Positions 20,727 to 29,839 of a stretch of 64,000 bases of DNA are shown piece by piece. Each line of letters opens with the position of its first letter. The stretch's first letter is position 1. The stretch covers positions 124,001 to 188,000 of the forward strand of contig JANQKC010000027.1 of NCBI GenBank assembly GCA_028281325.1, read 5' to 3'. A model generated the notes under the pieces. The model had not been told where the DNA came from, made no database searches, and was given only the letters and a program-made list of their open reading frames with translations. The position numbers and the translations under genes were made by a program. This DNA comes from Alphaproteobacteria bacterium (GTDB lineage Bacteria > Pseudomonadota > Alphaproteobacteria > UBA8366).

Positions 20727-21542
20727 ATGAAAATCCTACGTGACGCAGAGATGCCGCCGCCCGACGGCCTGTGGACGTATCGGGAAACCGCCTGGGCGCA
20801 TCTAGCCTTCGGCTTGGTGCTGGCCGGCATAGCGCTCGGCAGCGCCAGCCTCCCTTTCATACCGACGATCGCGCAGAACGCGCTGGTTTATTATCTGGCG
20901 ACGATCGGGGCAGTTATCTTCGGCCTCATCGCAAGGATGGCGTTCCGTCTGTTCCGTGCCAGCCGCAGGGCGGAATGCTGGCAACTGCGTTGGTCGGCCG
21001 AAGCGCTGTACGTTCGGTTTCGCGCTTACCATAACCACCGCTTCCCCGCCGACACGCCGACCATCGTGAAGCTCGACCGCCGGGAAGTCGCCTGGATCCG
21101 CCCACGGAACCAAGACCTGAACGCCCCCAACACGGAAGGGGCATGGTCGCAGTGGTTCACCATCAAGCACCTCGAAATCGCCCTGCGACGGACCGACCCG
21201 GGGCCGCTGGCGGACGCCTTACGCGCCGAGGCTCAGCAGCGCGATTGGAAGCGAAGCCGCTTCAATCATTACCCGGTCACGCTCCATGGCGACGCGATCC
21301 ATGTCGAACTTCGATCACCCAAGAAAGCGCTGGCGGCATTGGCGCGCTATTTCCCGACAACGCTGGCCGTCGAACCGCCGGCAAAGGCGTTCGACGATAT
21401 GTCCACCGCGGAGAAGGAAGATCATATCCTCGCGTTGATCCAATCGGGGAACACCATCGCGGCGGTCAAAGCCGCGCGCGATGTGTACGGCTGCGATCTG
21501 GCCACGGCGAAGTCTCTCGTCGACGACCTGTCGACGCGTTAG
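20727..21542 (+). CDS. Membrane protein with L7/L12-like C-terminal segment
   Basis: The 271-residue protein has two hydrophobic helices near residues 25-85 (LAFGLVLAGIALGSASLPF and LVYYLATIGAVIFGLIA), a PH-like middle with several Trp and Arg residues, and a C-terminal stretch of about 44 residues. That tail, DHILALIQSGNTIAAVKAAR...LATAKSLVDDL, matches the alpha-helical pattern of the ribosomal L7/L12 C-terminal domain. I know this tail as a small module seen in various membrane proteins; its function here is unknown. Confidence 0.7.
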   Translation: MKILRDAEMPPPDGLWTYRETAWAHLAFGLVLAGIALGSASLPFIPTIAQNALVYYLATIGAVIFGLIARMAFRLFRASRRAECWQLRWSAEALYVRFRAYHNHRFPADTPTIVKLDRREVAWIRPRNQDLNAPNTEGAWSQWFTIKHLEIALRRTDPGPLADALRAEAQQRDWKRSRFNHYPVTLHGDAIHVELRSPKKALAALARYFPTTLAVEPPAKAFDDMSTAEKEDHILALIQSGNTIAAVKAARDVYGCDLATAKSLVDDLSTR

Positions 21543-21985
21543 ACGCGGCCGCAAAGATCGATGCACTTGGGCAGCCTACACCACCACACTAAAAGTTGTA
21601 ATTCCTGCAGAGGAACCGCTTACCCCATTACCAACGGGGTACATACTGCGTTCATTCGATATCGCCTGTGCATGGCTGCGCCAACACGTCATACTAGTAT
21701 CGCATAGAATCCAAGATCGAAAAATGCGATCCGAACGTGCAACGTCTTCTAGCATTACGCGATTGACGTCACCCACTCCTTTGCAATCGTGATAAGGCGA
21801 TAGGCCACACACCCGTTGACACCCCGCAACCGCCGACTTACCGTTTGCTTACAAAGAAGTTTAATCAGCGGTCCCGGTGAATTGCGATGAACGGGACGCA
21901 ACCCTCTCAAACAGTAATGAATCGGCGCCCATTCCGCGTGGTACGCATGCCGATCTGATGACTAGACTCGCAGGAGAGAAACGAC
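21543..21985. other. 443-bp gap upstream of the TAXI TRAP operon
   Basis: Less GC-rich than its flanks, with no convincing gene; the two candidate ORFs have no ribosome site. It holds a promoter-like pair (21816-21844) and an AGGAGAG ribosome site at 21971-21977 for the TRAP binding-protein gene. Confidence 0.5.
21816..21844 (+). promoter_or_regulatory. Promoter-like boxes for the TAXI TRAP operon
   Basis: TTGACA (21816-21821), 17 bases, then TACCGT (21839-21844). The -35 is perfect and the -10 poor, which is common in alphaproteobacteria. The same hexamers at the same spacing occur before the peptide ABC operon at 35831-35859. Confidence 0.4.
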
Positions 21986-23041
21986 ATGCTTAAACGGCTC
22001 CTAACTTGCCTCATGTTTGCCGCCTTCACGGCGGGTACGGCCGCGACCGTCACGGTGAGCACGGCCACCGCCGCGGCCGCGCAGGTTAAAGACATCCGCT
22101 GGGGCACCTCGCGCGTGGGCTCGTCCGGCCACCGCGCCATCACCAACCTGGCGGAAATGCTCTCACGCGAGATGGATAACATCCGTGTCACCGTACAGCC
22201 CACGCCGGGCGCCATCGTTACGGTCAAAGGCTATTCGACCGGGCAGTTCGAGGGCTATTACGGCTCCGACGTCGCCTTCTTCGAATTGGCCAACAACATC
22301 AACCGCTTCAAGGGCTTCCAGAGCAAGATGGAGCGCCAGCCGGTGCAATCCTTCTGGATGTTCACCATCGAGATGGGCGTCGGCATCCATGCGCGCGACA
22401 AGGACAAGATCAAAAGCTGGAGCGACCTGTCCGGCAAGCGCGTCTTCACCGGACCGCGGCCGTGGGACACCCGGGCACAGCTCGAGCGCGCCTTCGCCGC
22501 CCTCGGCATCAAGCATGATTACCTGGAGGTCAGCATCAAGACCGCCGGATCGCTGCTCGAACAGGGCAACTATGTCGGCATGGGCGTTTACACCAACGCG
22601 GAAGCGACAACGGCGCCGTGGATCACGGAAGCGTCGCTGCAGACCGACTGGGCCGCGTTGAACCCCAGCGCCGAAGAGATCGAGAAACTGAAAAAGGCGG
22701 GCTTCAAGATCGCCGAACTCGACCCGACGGTCTTCGGCAAGAAGAAAAACCATGTCGAAAAGGTCAAGATGCTGCCCTTCTACTACGGCGCGCATCTCGG
22801 CATGGAGATAAGCGAAGACGAGATGTACGGCATCCTCAAGACGATCGAAAAGAACGCCGACGCACTGGCCAAGGCCGACAAGGCGTTCAAACAGGTCGCC
22901 GCCGACATGCCGGCCATGCAGCGCCGCGGCGTGGAATCGGCCGTCAACTTGGTGGAAATCCATCCCGGTCTCGCGAAGTTCATGCGCGAGAAAGGCGTTT
23001 GGGACACCAAGTGGGATTCACGGGTCGCGAAGCCCAAGTAG
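21986..23041 (+). CDS. TAXI-family TRAP transporter substrate-binding protein
   Basis: The 351-residue protein has a Sec signal peptide ending around TATAAAAQ and a TAXI-family body: WGTSRVGSSGHRAITNLAE at the N-terminus of the mature protein and SDLSGKRVFTGP in the middle. TAXI proteins bind the ligand in the periplasm and deliver it to a fused membrane subunit. The ATG at 21986 has AGGAGAG upstream. The permease gene follows 81 bp later. The ligand is unknown. Confidence 0.87.
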   Translation: MLKRLLTCLMFAAFTAGTAATVTVSTATAAAAQVKDIRWGTSRVGSSGHRAITNLAEMLSREMDNIRVTVQPTPGAIVTVKGYSTGQFEGYYGSDVAFFELANNINRFKGFQSKMERQPVQSFWMFTIEMGVGIHARDKDKIKSWSDLSGKRVFTGPRPWDTRAQLERAFAALGIKHDYLEVSIKTAGSLLEQGNYVGMGVYTNAEATTAPWITEASLQTDWAALNPSAEEIEKLKKAGFKIAELDPTVFGKKKNHVEKVKMLPFYYGAHLGMEISEDEMYGILKTIEKNADALAKADKAFKQVAADMPAMQRRGVESAVNLVEIHPGLAKFMREKGVWDTKWDSRVAKPK

Positions 23042-23122
23042 GCTTGACCCCATCGAATCCGGCAAGGGCGGCGGTGCGTTTACGAACCGCCGCCCTGCCG
23101 CATTCCAAGGCGTAATCCATCA

Positions 23123-25072
23123 ATGTCCGACCACTCTGAAACCCGCTCGCCGGTTTTCGCCATCGCGGAAGCAGGCTTCTTTATCGTTGCCTTCGGTTTC
23201 TTCGTCTATCTCATACAGTACTACACGACGACGTTCGGCGGCCCGACGCTGCTCGCCTTCACGATGGTGCCGGTGACCTTCATCATCTTCACGCTCGACT
23301 CGCTGCGTCGGAACGACTTCTATCCAAAGCTCGGCCCCGGCTTGAATCTGGCGATCGCCGCCGTTTACGTCGGGATCTGCGCGGTCGTCTCGGTCTACAT
23401 GTATGTGGAATTCGAGGAACTGGGCACCGTCCGAGCCGGATTTTGGGACCCGCTGGACATGGTGCTGGGCGGATTGATGGTCGCCCTGGTGATGGAATAT
23501 GCGCGGAAGCGTTACTTCGTTCTGTTCGTGCTCAACATCATCCTGATTCTCTATGCGGTGTACGGCTTCGTGGTGCCGGGCATGTTCTATCATCCCGGTC
23601 TGGATTGGACCCGCGTGCTGACCATGACGAGCCTGGAAGACACCACCGGCGTCTTTTCCGACCTGCCGCAGCTTGCGCTCACGCTGATCGGCTCCTTCGT
23701 GCTGGTCCTCGCGACGCTGCGGTCGTTCGGCTGCATCGACTCGATCCTGCGGGGTTCGTCCCAGATCGCGGCGAAGTCGCCGAGCGCCTTACCCCAAACC
23801 GCCGTGGTCGGCTCCTTCGGCGTGGCCGCGGTCAGCGGCAGCGGCGCCGCCAATGCGGTGACGACCGGGTCGGCCACGATCCCCGCGCTGATCAAGGCCG
23901 GCATGGCGCGGCCCGATGCGGCGGCCGTGGAAACCGCCTCGTCGCTCGGCGGGCAACTCATGCCGCCGATCATGGGAATATCGGCCTTTCTCATGGCGGA
24001 TTTCCTGGACCGCAGCTATTTCGACGTGGTGGCGCGCGGCTATGCGCCGGCCTTGATCTATTTCGCCGGGGTCTCGCTCGGCGTGTATCTGATTTCGGCG
24101 CGTCACGGCGGCGTCAAGACGGTACCGATGATCGAGACCATGGCCTTGCCCGACTGGATCAATGTCGGCGCCTTCGTCGCGGTCGTCGGCGGCCTCATCG
24201 TCCTGATGGCGGCGTTTCATCTTCCGCCGTTGTTCGCCGCTCTCTACATTTTCGTGGCCATCGCCTCCGCCCTGTTCCTGCGTCACGTGGTCTCGACCCT
24301 CCTCGCGCCGGACCGCGCCGGCCTGCGGGAAATCGGCAAACCCTTGATGCGGTTCGTCGACAACTTCGCGTCGATGACGGCGGACCTTACGCTCCTACTC
24401 GCGACGCTCTCGATCCTGACCGCCGCGCTGGTCAATACCGGCGTCCCGACGAAGGTCGGCTTCATTCTCGTGGAGGCGGCCTCGGTGAACTTTGCCGCCA
24501 TGGCGATCATGGCCTTCTTCTTCGGCGCGCTGCTCGGCATGGGATTGCCGCCCGCCCCGACCTACATCCTGACCGCGCTGGTGATCGCGCCGCACATGAT
24601 CCAGGCTGGCGCACATCCCTGGTCGGTGCATTTCTTCGCGTTCTTCCTCGCCGTCTGGGGCGAGTTGACGCCGCCGACATCCGTCGTCGCCGCGGTTACG
24701 TCGAAGATCGCGAACACGTCCTTTTTCAAGACGCTGTGGCGGGCGATTCAGCTTTGCGTCGCCTTGTTCGTCCTGATGGTCGCGGTCTTCACCCGCCCGG
24801 GCCTTGTCATGGAACCCGGCCTGACGCAGGTGGTCATGATGGCCCTGGTTCTGACCGCAACGGTCGGCGCGACCTTCAGCCTGCAGGCCCGCTTCAGCGA
24901 TAACCGAAGCATCGACATCGGCGCCCGCGTCATCCTCGGCGCTTTCGCCATGGTGATCCTGTTCCATCCGGATTTACGCATCGCGACGGGCGCCTGCGCC
25001 CCGGTGGCGCTGTTCATTGCGTATTGGCTGCTGCGTCGGCGCAAGATCGAGATGGCCGGCGCCGCCGCCTAA
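23123..25072 (+). CDS. TRAP transporter fused permease (DctQM-type)
   Basis: The 649-residue membrane protein has roughly 16-18 spans: a Q-like four-helix start and an M-type channel with GSGAANAVTTGSATIPALI and SLGGQLMPPIMGISAFLMADF, then a second repeat with GALLGMGLPPAPTYILTALV and ELTPPTSVVAAVTSKIA. This fused form accompanies TAXI binding proteins. It drives Na+-coupled uptake across the inner membrane. It ends 6 bp before the convergent amidohydrolase gene. Confidence 0.92.
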   Translation: MSDHSETRSPVFAIAEAGFFIVAFGFFVYLIQYYTTTFGGPTLLAFTMVPVTFIIFTLDSLRRNDFYPKLGPGLNLAIAAVYVGICAVVSVYMYVEFEELGTVRAGFWDPLDMVLGGLMVALVMEYARKRYFVLFVLNIILILYAVYGFVVPGMFYHPGLDWTRVLTMTSLEDTTGVFSDLPQLALTLIGSFVLVLATLRSFGCIDSILRGSSQIAAKSPSALPQTAVVGSFGVAAVSGSGAANAVTTGSATIPALIKAGMARPDAAAVETASSLGGQLMPPIMGISAFLMADFLDRSYFDVVARGYAPALIYFAGVSLGVYLISARHGGVKTVPMIETMALPDWINVGAFVAVVGGLIVLMAAFHLPPLFAALYIFVAIASALFLRHVVSTLLAPDRAGLREIGKPLMRFVDNFASMTADLTLLLATLSILTAALVNTGVPTKVGFILVEAASVNFAAMAIMAFFFGALLGMGLPPAPTYILTALVIAPHMIQAGAHPWSVHFFAFFLAVWGELTPPTSVVAAVTSKIANTSFFKTLWRAIQLCVALFVLMVAVFTRPGLVMEPGLTQVVMMALVLTATVGATFSLQARFSDNRSIDIGARVILGAFAMVILFHPDLRIATGACAPVALFIAYWLLRRRKIEMAGAAA

Positions 25073-25078
25073 CGCCCG

Positions 25079-26317
25079 CTACGCCGGGGGATGAAGCTCT
25101 GGCAGCGTCTGGGTGAAAGTCCGGCGGCCCCGCTTGAAACCATGCAGCGGCCGAGCGGCGGTCGCAACCGCCTCGATCGGTGACGTGGCGTTCCACACCA
25201 CGAGATCGGCGGGGTTACCGACCGCAATGCCGTAATCCTCGCGCCGCAGGATACGGGCCGGGCGACGCGTCAGCATCTCGAAACACTCGACCAGTTCCTC
25301 GTTCGCGCCGCGCTGCGTCGCGTTGGCATAGAGGTTGGCAATACGGGTCAGCGACCCGTCCCCGAAGGGTGTGAACGGGTTCAGGATATTGTTGCTCGAC
25401 AGCGCGCAATTCGCCCCGCACGCCATCAGCGCATTGGCGTCGGCAACGCCGCGCATCACGCTATGGTCCTGGTGACGCCCCATGACGAAGAGGTCGGTGG
25501 CCGGCAGCACCACCACCGCGACGCCGGCGTCGGCGAGACGCCGCCCCAACGCGCGCAGGTCGTCCGGCGGCAGGCACGAATATTTGGCGCCATGCCCGAT
25601 GGCCGTCCGGCCGCCCCAGCCGTATTTGTCGGCCAGGTCGCAGACCAGGTGAATATCCATGTCGTCGGTCGTATAGCCGACGTCCAAATGAATATCGACA
25701 TTGACGTCATACTCGCGCGCGAGGTCGAAGATGCGGTTGATCTGACCCGCATGGTCGGGATCGTAACCCGGCGCGCCGCCCACGACGGTAACTCCCCGCT
25801 TCAAGCACTCCTCGACATTCGCCTCCGCTTCGGGAACGTTGGTCCAACCTTCCTGCAGGAAGGCGCAGAACTCTATATCGATCGCCCAGCGGTAATCCTC
25901 CGCGAGTTGCTGCAAGGCCTCGAACCCGCGCAGGCCGATATTGGGGTCCACTTCGATATGGGTGCGCATATGCATCGTGCCGTTGGCGATGCAATGTTCC
26001 AACGTTTGCTTGGCGCGGGCATAGATATCCTCGACCGTGAATTCCGACTTCACCGCGGCAACCCGCAGCATGTGGTCGGTGCCGCGGTTGGGCGACGGAG
26101 AACACCGGTCCAAGATACGGGTCTTATCGAGATGGATATGCGTCTCGATCAGCCCGGCGGACACCAGCCCGTCTTGCGCATCCACGGTCTCGGCGTCGCC
26201 GGAAATCGAGCCCGCGATTTCGACGATGACGCCGTCCTTCACGCCGATGTCGCAGGATGAAAGGTCACCAGACGCATCGGCAATCCGCGCGTTCTTCAGA
26301 ATCAGGTCGAGCGCCAT
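25079..26317 (-). CDS. Cytosine deaminase-type amidohydrolase
   Basis: Starting at ATG 26317 (MALDLILKN) gives 412 residues. Amidohydrolase metal motifs are present: ETHIHLDKTR near residue 65, HMRTHIEVDPNIGL, VDIHLDVGYTTDD and AIGHGAKYSCLPP, with a later Asp in VVVLPATDLFVMG and SSNNILNPFTPFG. This is the CodA/AtzC-like subgroup, which hydrolyses exocyclic amines of pyrimidines or triazine-like rings. It is convergent with the TRAP operon, suggesting uptake and deamination of a related compound, though the substrate is not proven. Confidence 0.85.
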   Translation of the reverse strand: MALDLILKNARIADASGDLSSCDIGVKDGVIVEIAGSISGDAETVDAQDGLVSAGLIETHIHLDKTRILDRCSPSPNRGTDHMLRVAAVKSEFTVEDIYARAKQTLEHCIANGTMHMRTHIEVDPNIGLRGFEALQQLAEDYRWAIDIEFCAFLQEGWTNVPEAEANVEECLKRGVTVVGGAPGYDPDHAGQINRIFDLAREYDVNVDIHLDVGYTTDDMDIHLVCDLADKYGWGGRTAIGHGAKYSCLPPDDLRALGRRLADAGVAVVVLPATDLFVMGRHQDHSVMRGVADANALMACGANCALSSNNILNPFTPFGDGSLTRIANLYANATQRGANEELVECFEMLTRRPARILRREDYGIAVGNPADLVVWNATSPIEAVATAARPLHGFKRGRRTFTQTLPELHPPA

Positions 26318-26460
26318 CGAAAATCCCCTCACGCAAATGAAATATGTGGATACGGCACAGGAATGGTGCCAACGGAATTATCCAAATTGGCGGCGGCGGC
26401 GCAATTGGCTTCTGACAGGAATAGCGTTCACAATATGGCGTAGACGGCGAACGGAGACCG

Positions 26461-26781
26461 TTAGGATGTCATGCTGCCCGCACCGCCATCGGGCCTTTGG
26501 ACATCGAAGCCGAGTTCGGACATCAAAAGCAGGAAATCCGCATTATCCCGATCATTGGTCCAGACGGTGAGCCGGCCGTAATCCCGGCCCACGTCAGCCG
26601 GTTGGACCCGATCGCCGCCGGCGATGATCTGATACGGATGCTCCAACGATTTCACGAGGAACAGCAGATGTTCGATCACGTCGCACCCGCTTTGCCCGGA
26701 TAGGTCGAGGACGAAGCCATACTTGCCGAGGGGCTCCACTTCTCCTTCGCTGAAAGCGATGGTCAGTTCTGGCGTGCTCAT
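26461..26781 (-). CDS. Hypothetical protein (106 aa)
   Basis: A small acidic soluble protein (MSTPELTIAFSEGEVEPLG) with no recognised domain. AGGAGG lies 11 bases before the ATG, and the composition is protein-like with no low-complexity stretch. No operon partner is visible. It lies downstream, on the same strand, of the two small-RNA-like units. Confidence 0.6.
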   Translation of the reverse strand: MSTPELTIAFSEGEVEPLGKYGFVLDLSGQSGCDVIEHLLFLVKSLEHPYQIIAGGDRVQPADVGRDYGRLTVWTNDRDNADFLLLMSELGFDVQRPDGGAGSMTS

Positions 26782-26861
26782 GGCGACGAACCCCTCCTGT
26801 CAGCTTGGAAAGACCGGCTGACGTAATCTTACGCGTTTTGACGGATCTTGAGGACGAAATC

Positions 26862-26973
26862 GGAAAAGAAATAGGCCGCGCAGTGGGAGGGGCAATGGGT
26901 GCGCGGCCTAAATCGTCGAACTTGTGAGGGTATTCTACCGTCCAACGCCGCTACGGTCAGTGACCCGGGTCAC
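26862..26973 (-). ncRNA. Small RNA-like unit, copy 1 (CUCCCA-loop hairpin)
   Basis: On the minus strand: palindrome GTGACCCGGGTCAC (26960-26973), promoter-like CTGACC (26955-26960), 17 bases, TAGAAT (26932-26937), then a perfect 11-bp hairpin (26872-26910) whose 17-base loop contains CCCCUCCCA. The T-rich run TTTCTTTTCC follows directly. The transcript would be about 60-65 nt. CUCCCA loops pairing with Shine-Dalgarno sites are a feature of alphaproteobacterial AbcR/ar15-type RNAs, which also occur in tandem. Read by eye; no covariance search was run. Confidence 0.5.
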
Positions 26974-27064
26974 AGGTTGCAATCCGGTTCCGCCATCGTG
27001 ACGACAGGGTCAGAAACCGCGCGCGCCGTCCGACCACAGGTTTCGGGAAACGTCGCAATGATGT

Positions 27065-27180
27065 GGGGAAATAGGAAGAGGCCGCGCAAATGGGAGGGGC
27101 TATGGGTGCGCGGCCTCTTCTGTAACTTCAACACCCCGATACTATGCCCGACGCCCGCGGCCAGCAGTGACCCCGGTCAC
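27065..27180 (-). ncRNA. Small RNA-like unit, copy 2 (CUCCCA-loop hairpin)
   Basis: This unit repeats the layout of copy 1 about 205 bp away: palindrome GTGACCCCGGTCAC (27167-27180), CTGCTG (27162-27167), exactly 17 bases, TAGTAT (27139-27144), then a perfect 14-bp hairpin (27075-27088 with 27107-27120) with CCCCUCCCA in an 18-base loop. The T-run after it is weaker (TATTTCCCC). The conserved box spacing, palindrome and loop, against diverged sequence between them, suggest two paralogous RNA genes. Confidence 0.5.
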
Positions 27181-27412
27181 AATCGTTAATTTTTTTAACT
27201 TTTTTGCTCTCGCTTTCGCCCGACGGCTGCTTCCGCGGCTCAACCCTCGATACACCAAGGCTTTTTTCCTGTGCTCGGGATAAAGCGACCTGAAACGATT
27301 TTGAAACACAAAACCCGGAATCGAGAAATTCACGAGAAACATAGCCCCCTTACATAGGACGCTGCGTCCGCCGCCGCGCATTGACCCAATTCAAGAAAAC
27401 CGGAGACTTCAC

Positions 27413-28729
27413 ATGACCATAGAGACGAAAAACCCCGAGACCCTCGCCCTGCACGCCGCTTTCCGCAACGACCCGGCCACGGGGGCGGTCGCCGTGCCGA
27501 TCTATCAAACGACGTCGTATCAGTTCGACAGCACCGAGCACGCGACGAAACTCTTCGCGCTGGAGGAGCTGGGCAACATCTATACGCGCGTGATGAACCC
27601 GACGACCGATGTCCTGGAACAGCGCGTCGCGGCCCTCGAAGGCGGCGCCGCCGCCCTGGCCGTCAGCTCCGGCCAAGCCGCCGAAACCATCGCGATCCAG
27701 AACATCTGCCACGCCGGCGATAACATCGTCACCGGCACGGACCTCTACGGCGGCACGTGGAACCTGTTCAACAACACCTTCAAGACGATGGGGATAGAGG
27801 TGCGTTTCGTCGACCCGGCGGATCCCGAGAATTTCCGCCGCGCCACCGACGACAAGACCCGCGCCTATTTCGCCGAGACGCTGCCGAACCCGAAACTTGC
27901 GGTCTTCCCGATCAAGGAGGTCGCCGACATCGGCCGCGAGTTGGGCGTGCCGCTGATCGTCGACAACACCGCCGCCCCGCTGATCTGCCGTCCGTTCGAT
28001 CATGGCGCCGCCGTCGTCGTGTATTCGACCACGAAATACATCGGCGGGCACGGCACCTCGATCGGCGGCCTGATCGTGGACGGCGGCAATTTCGACTGGG
28101 AGAAGCATGCCGACCGTTTCCCGATGCTGAACCAGCCGGACCCCTCCTATCACGGCGCGGTCTGGACCGAGGCGGTCAAGCCGCTCGGCCCGATCGCCTA
28201 TGTCCTGAAAGCCCGCGTCACGCTGTTGCGCGACCTGGGCGCCGCGATGAGCCCGTTCAACGCGTTCCAGTTCATCCAAGGATTGGAAACGCTGCCGCTG
28301 CGTATCCGCGAACATAGCCGCAACGCCCAGGCGGTCGCCGACCACCTCAAAAACCATCCCGCGGTGACGAAGGTCATCTTCGCCGGCGCGCATGACGATA
28401 AGGAGCAGAAACGCCGCGCCGACGCCTATCTGACCGGCGGCTACGGCGGCCTCGTCGGCTTCGAACTCAAGGGCGGCCGCGAAGCCGGACGCGCCTTCAT
28501 CGACGCGCTGGAGATGTTCTATCACGTCGCCAATATCGGCGATGCCCGCTCGCTGGCCATCCACCCAGCGACCACGACGCATTCACAGCTTTCGCCCGAG
28601 GACCAACTCGCCACCGGCGTCAGCGAGGGTTATGTCCGGCTGTCGGTCGGCATCGAGCATATCGACGACATTCTCAAGGACCTCGACCAAGCCCTTGAGG
28701 CGGCGGGCAAGCTCGACCTCGCCGCGTAA
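27413..28729 (+). CDS. metY: O-acetylhomoserine aminocarboxypropyltransferase (sulfhydrylase)
   Basis: The 438-residue Cys/Met-metabolism PLP enzyme has the PLP lysine at about 208 in VYSTTKYIGGHGTSIGG, the Asp in IVDNTAAPL, and the substrate-loop region VSSGQAAETIA. It matches MetY-length sulfhydrylases (about 430 residues), longer than MetB/MetC. It makes homocysteine from O-acetylhomoserine and sulfide. A metA with acetyltransferase-type residues follows 89 bp later, consistent with an O-acetylhomoserine route. Confidence 0.92.
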   Translation: MTIETKNPETLALHAAFRNDPATGAVAVPIYQTTSYQFDSTEHATKLFALEELGNIYTRVMNPTTDVLEQRVAALEGGAAALAVSSGQAAETIAIQNICHAGDNIVTGTDLYGGTWNLFNNTFKTMGIEVRFVDPADPENFRRATDDKTRAYFAETLPNPKLAVFPIKEVADIGRELGVPLIVDNTAAPLICRPFDHGAAVVVYSTTKYIGGHGTSIGGLIVDGGNFDWEKHADRFPMLNQPDPSYHGAVWTEAVKPLGPIAYVLKARVTLLRDLGAAMSPFNAFQFIQGLETLPLRIREHSRNAQAVADHLKNHPAVTKVIFAGAHDDKEQKRRADAYLTGGYGGLVGFELKGGREAGRAFIDALEMFYHVANIGDARSLAIHPATTTHSQLSPEDQLATGVSEGYVRLSVGIEHIDDILKDLDQALEAAGKLDLAA

Positions 28730-28818
28730 CGCGACCCGTCGACACCGGCGGACGGACGCTGGCCGATCCGTCCGCCGGTCGACGACGATCCGCCGATCGA
28801 CAAGAGGAGCGTCCCGAC

Positions 28819-29817
28819 ATGACGATCATCCTCCCGCATAACCTACCCGCCGCCGCGGTCTTGCGGCGCGAAGGGATCGACGTTGTCGACGCCGGTACTT
28901 TCAACGGCCGCTCTCGCCCCCCGCTCCGCATCGCCGTGCTCAATTTAATGCCGTGCAAACCCGCGACGGAGATTCAGATCGCCCGGCGTTTGGGCGATAC
29001 GACGCACACGGTCGACCTGACCTTGTTCATTCCGGATAGCCGCCGGCCGAAATCCACGGCACGCAGCCATATCGACCGGTTTTACAAACGTTGGAGCGAT
29101 CTCCGGCATCGCCGGTTCGACGGCCTGATCATCACCGGTGCGCCGGTGGAGACCTTGTCCTACGACGCCGTCTCCTACTGGCGGGAATTGACCGACATCT
29201 TCGACTGGGCGCAGCAGGCCGCGCTGCGGCGCTACTACATCTGCTGGGCGGCGCAGGCCGCACTTTTCCATTTCCATGGCGTGGACAAGCACACACTTTT
29301 AGCGAAGCGGTTCGGCGTTTTCGATCACCAAATCCGAACGCCGCACCATCCGCTGTTCGACGGACTCACCGGTCCCCTCCCGATACCGGTTTCCCGTCAT
29401 TCGGAAGTCCGCCAAGCCGACCTACCCCGGGACGCCGGCGTGTCCGTGCTTGCCGACTCCGCCGCTGCCGGCCTGGGTCTTCTGGAGGATCGGCCACGGC
29501 AAACGGTTCTGATGTTCAATCACCTGGAATATGACGCCGATACGCTGCCGGCGGAATACGAGCGCGACCGCAGCGCCGGCAAGGCCATCGCGATGCCGGC
29601 AAACACCTATCCCAACGATGACCCGGTACGACAACCGGCGGAGACGTGGCGTCAGCCGGCCCGCCGATTCTTCGCCAACTGGCTAACAGATGTCCGGGCG
29701 GCGTCCGAGGCTGCCCACGGGAGCCGCTCCCTGCAAATCCAACCGGCGTCCCGGCCGGCCTCGGCAACCGTTCGCCCCGTCGGCGGGCCGCCCATCACCG
29801 AACATCTCTGCCGCTAG
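28819..29817 (+). CDS. metA: Homoserine O-acyltransferase, MetA family (predicted acetyl type)
   Basis: The 332-residue protein has the MetA fold with Cys142 (CWAAQAALFHFHG), His235 and Glu237 (FNHLEYD) at canonical positions. Residue 111 is Glu (TGAPVET). In published MetA work Glu111 goes with acetyl-CoA use and Gly111 with succinyl-CoA use, so this copy should make O-acetylhomoserine, matching the MetY upstream. The C-terminus runs about 20 residues beyond the usual end. A GAGGAG site precedes the ATG. Confidence 0.9.
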   Translation: MTIILPHNLPAAAVLRREGIDVVDAGTFNGRSRPPLRIAVLNLMPCKPATEIQIARRLGDTTHTVDLTLFIPDSRRPKSTARSHIDRFYKRWSDLRHRRFDGLIITGAPVETLSYDAVSYWRELTDIFDWAQQAALRRYYICWAAQAALFHFHGVDKHTLLAKRFGVFDHQIRTPHHPLFDGLTGPLPIPVSRHSEVRQADLPRDAGVSVLADSAAAGLGLLEDRPRQTVLMFNHLEYDADTLPAEYERDRSAGKAIAMPANTYPNDDPVRQPAETWRQPARRFFANWLTDVRAASEAAHGSRSLQIQPASRPASATVRPVGGPPITEHLCR

Positions 29818-29839
29818 GTGCCGCCGGCGTTGAGGAAAG

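Noticed and set aside
26895..27125. Two plus-strand mini-ORFs beginning MGARP with GGAGGGG upstream
   Set aside because: They sit in the hairpin loop and right stem; the promoter spacing and T-rich ends favour transcription from the minus strand. The shared first codons follow from the conserved stem.
27181..27412. SAM-II or SAM/SAH riboswitch before metY
   Set aside because: Expected in alphaproteobacterial met genes, but I found no GATTT...GCTAAA-type conserved core. Only a small GGACG-CTG-CGTCC hairpin is present.
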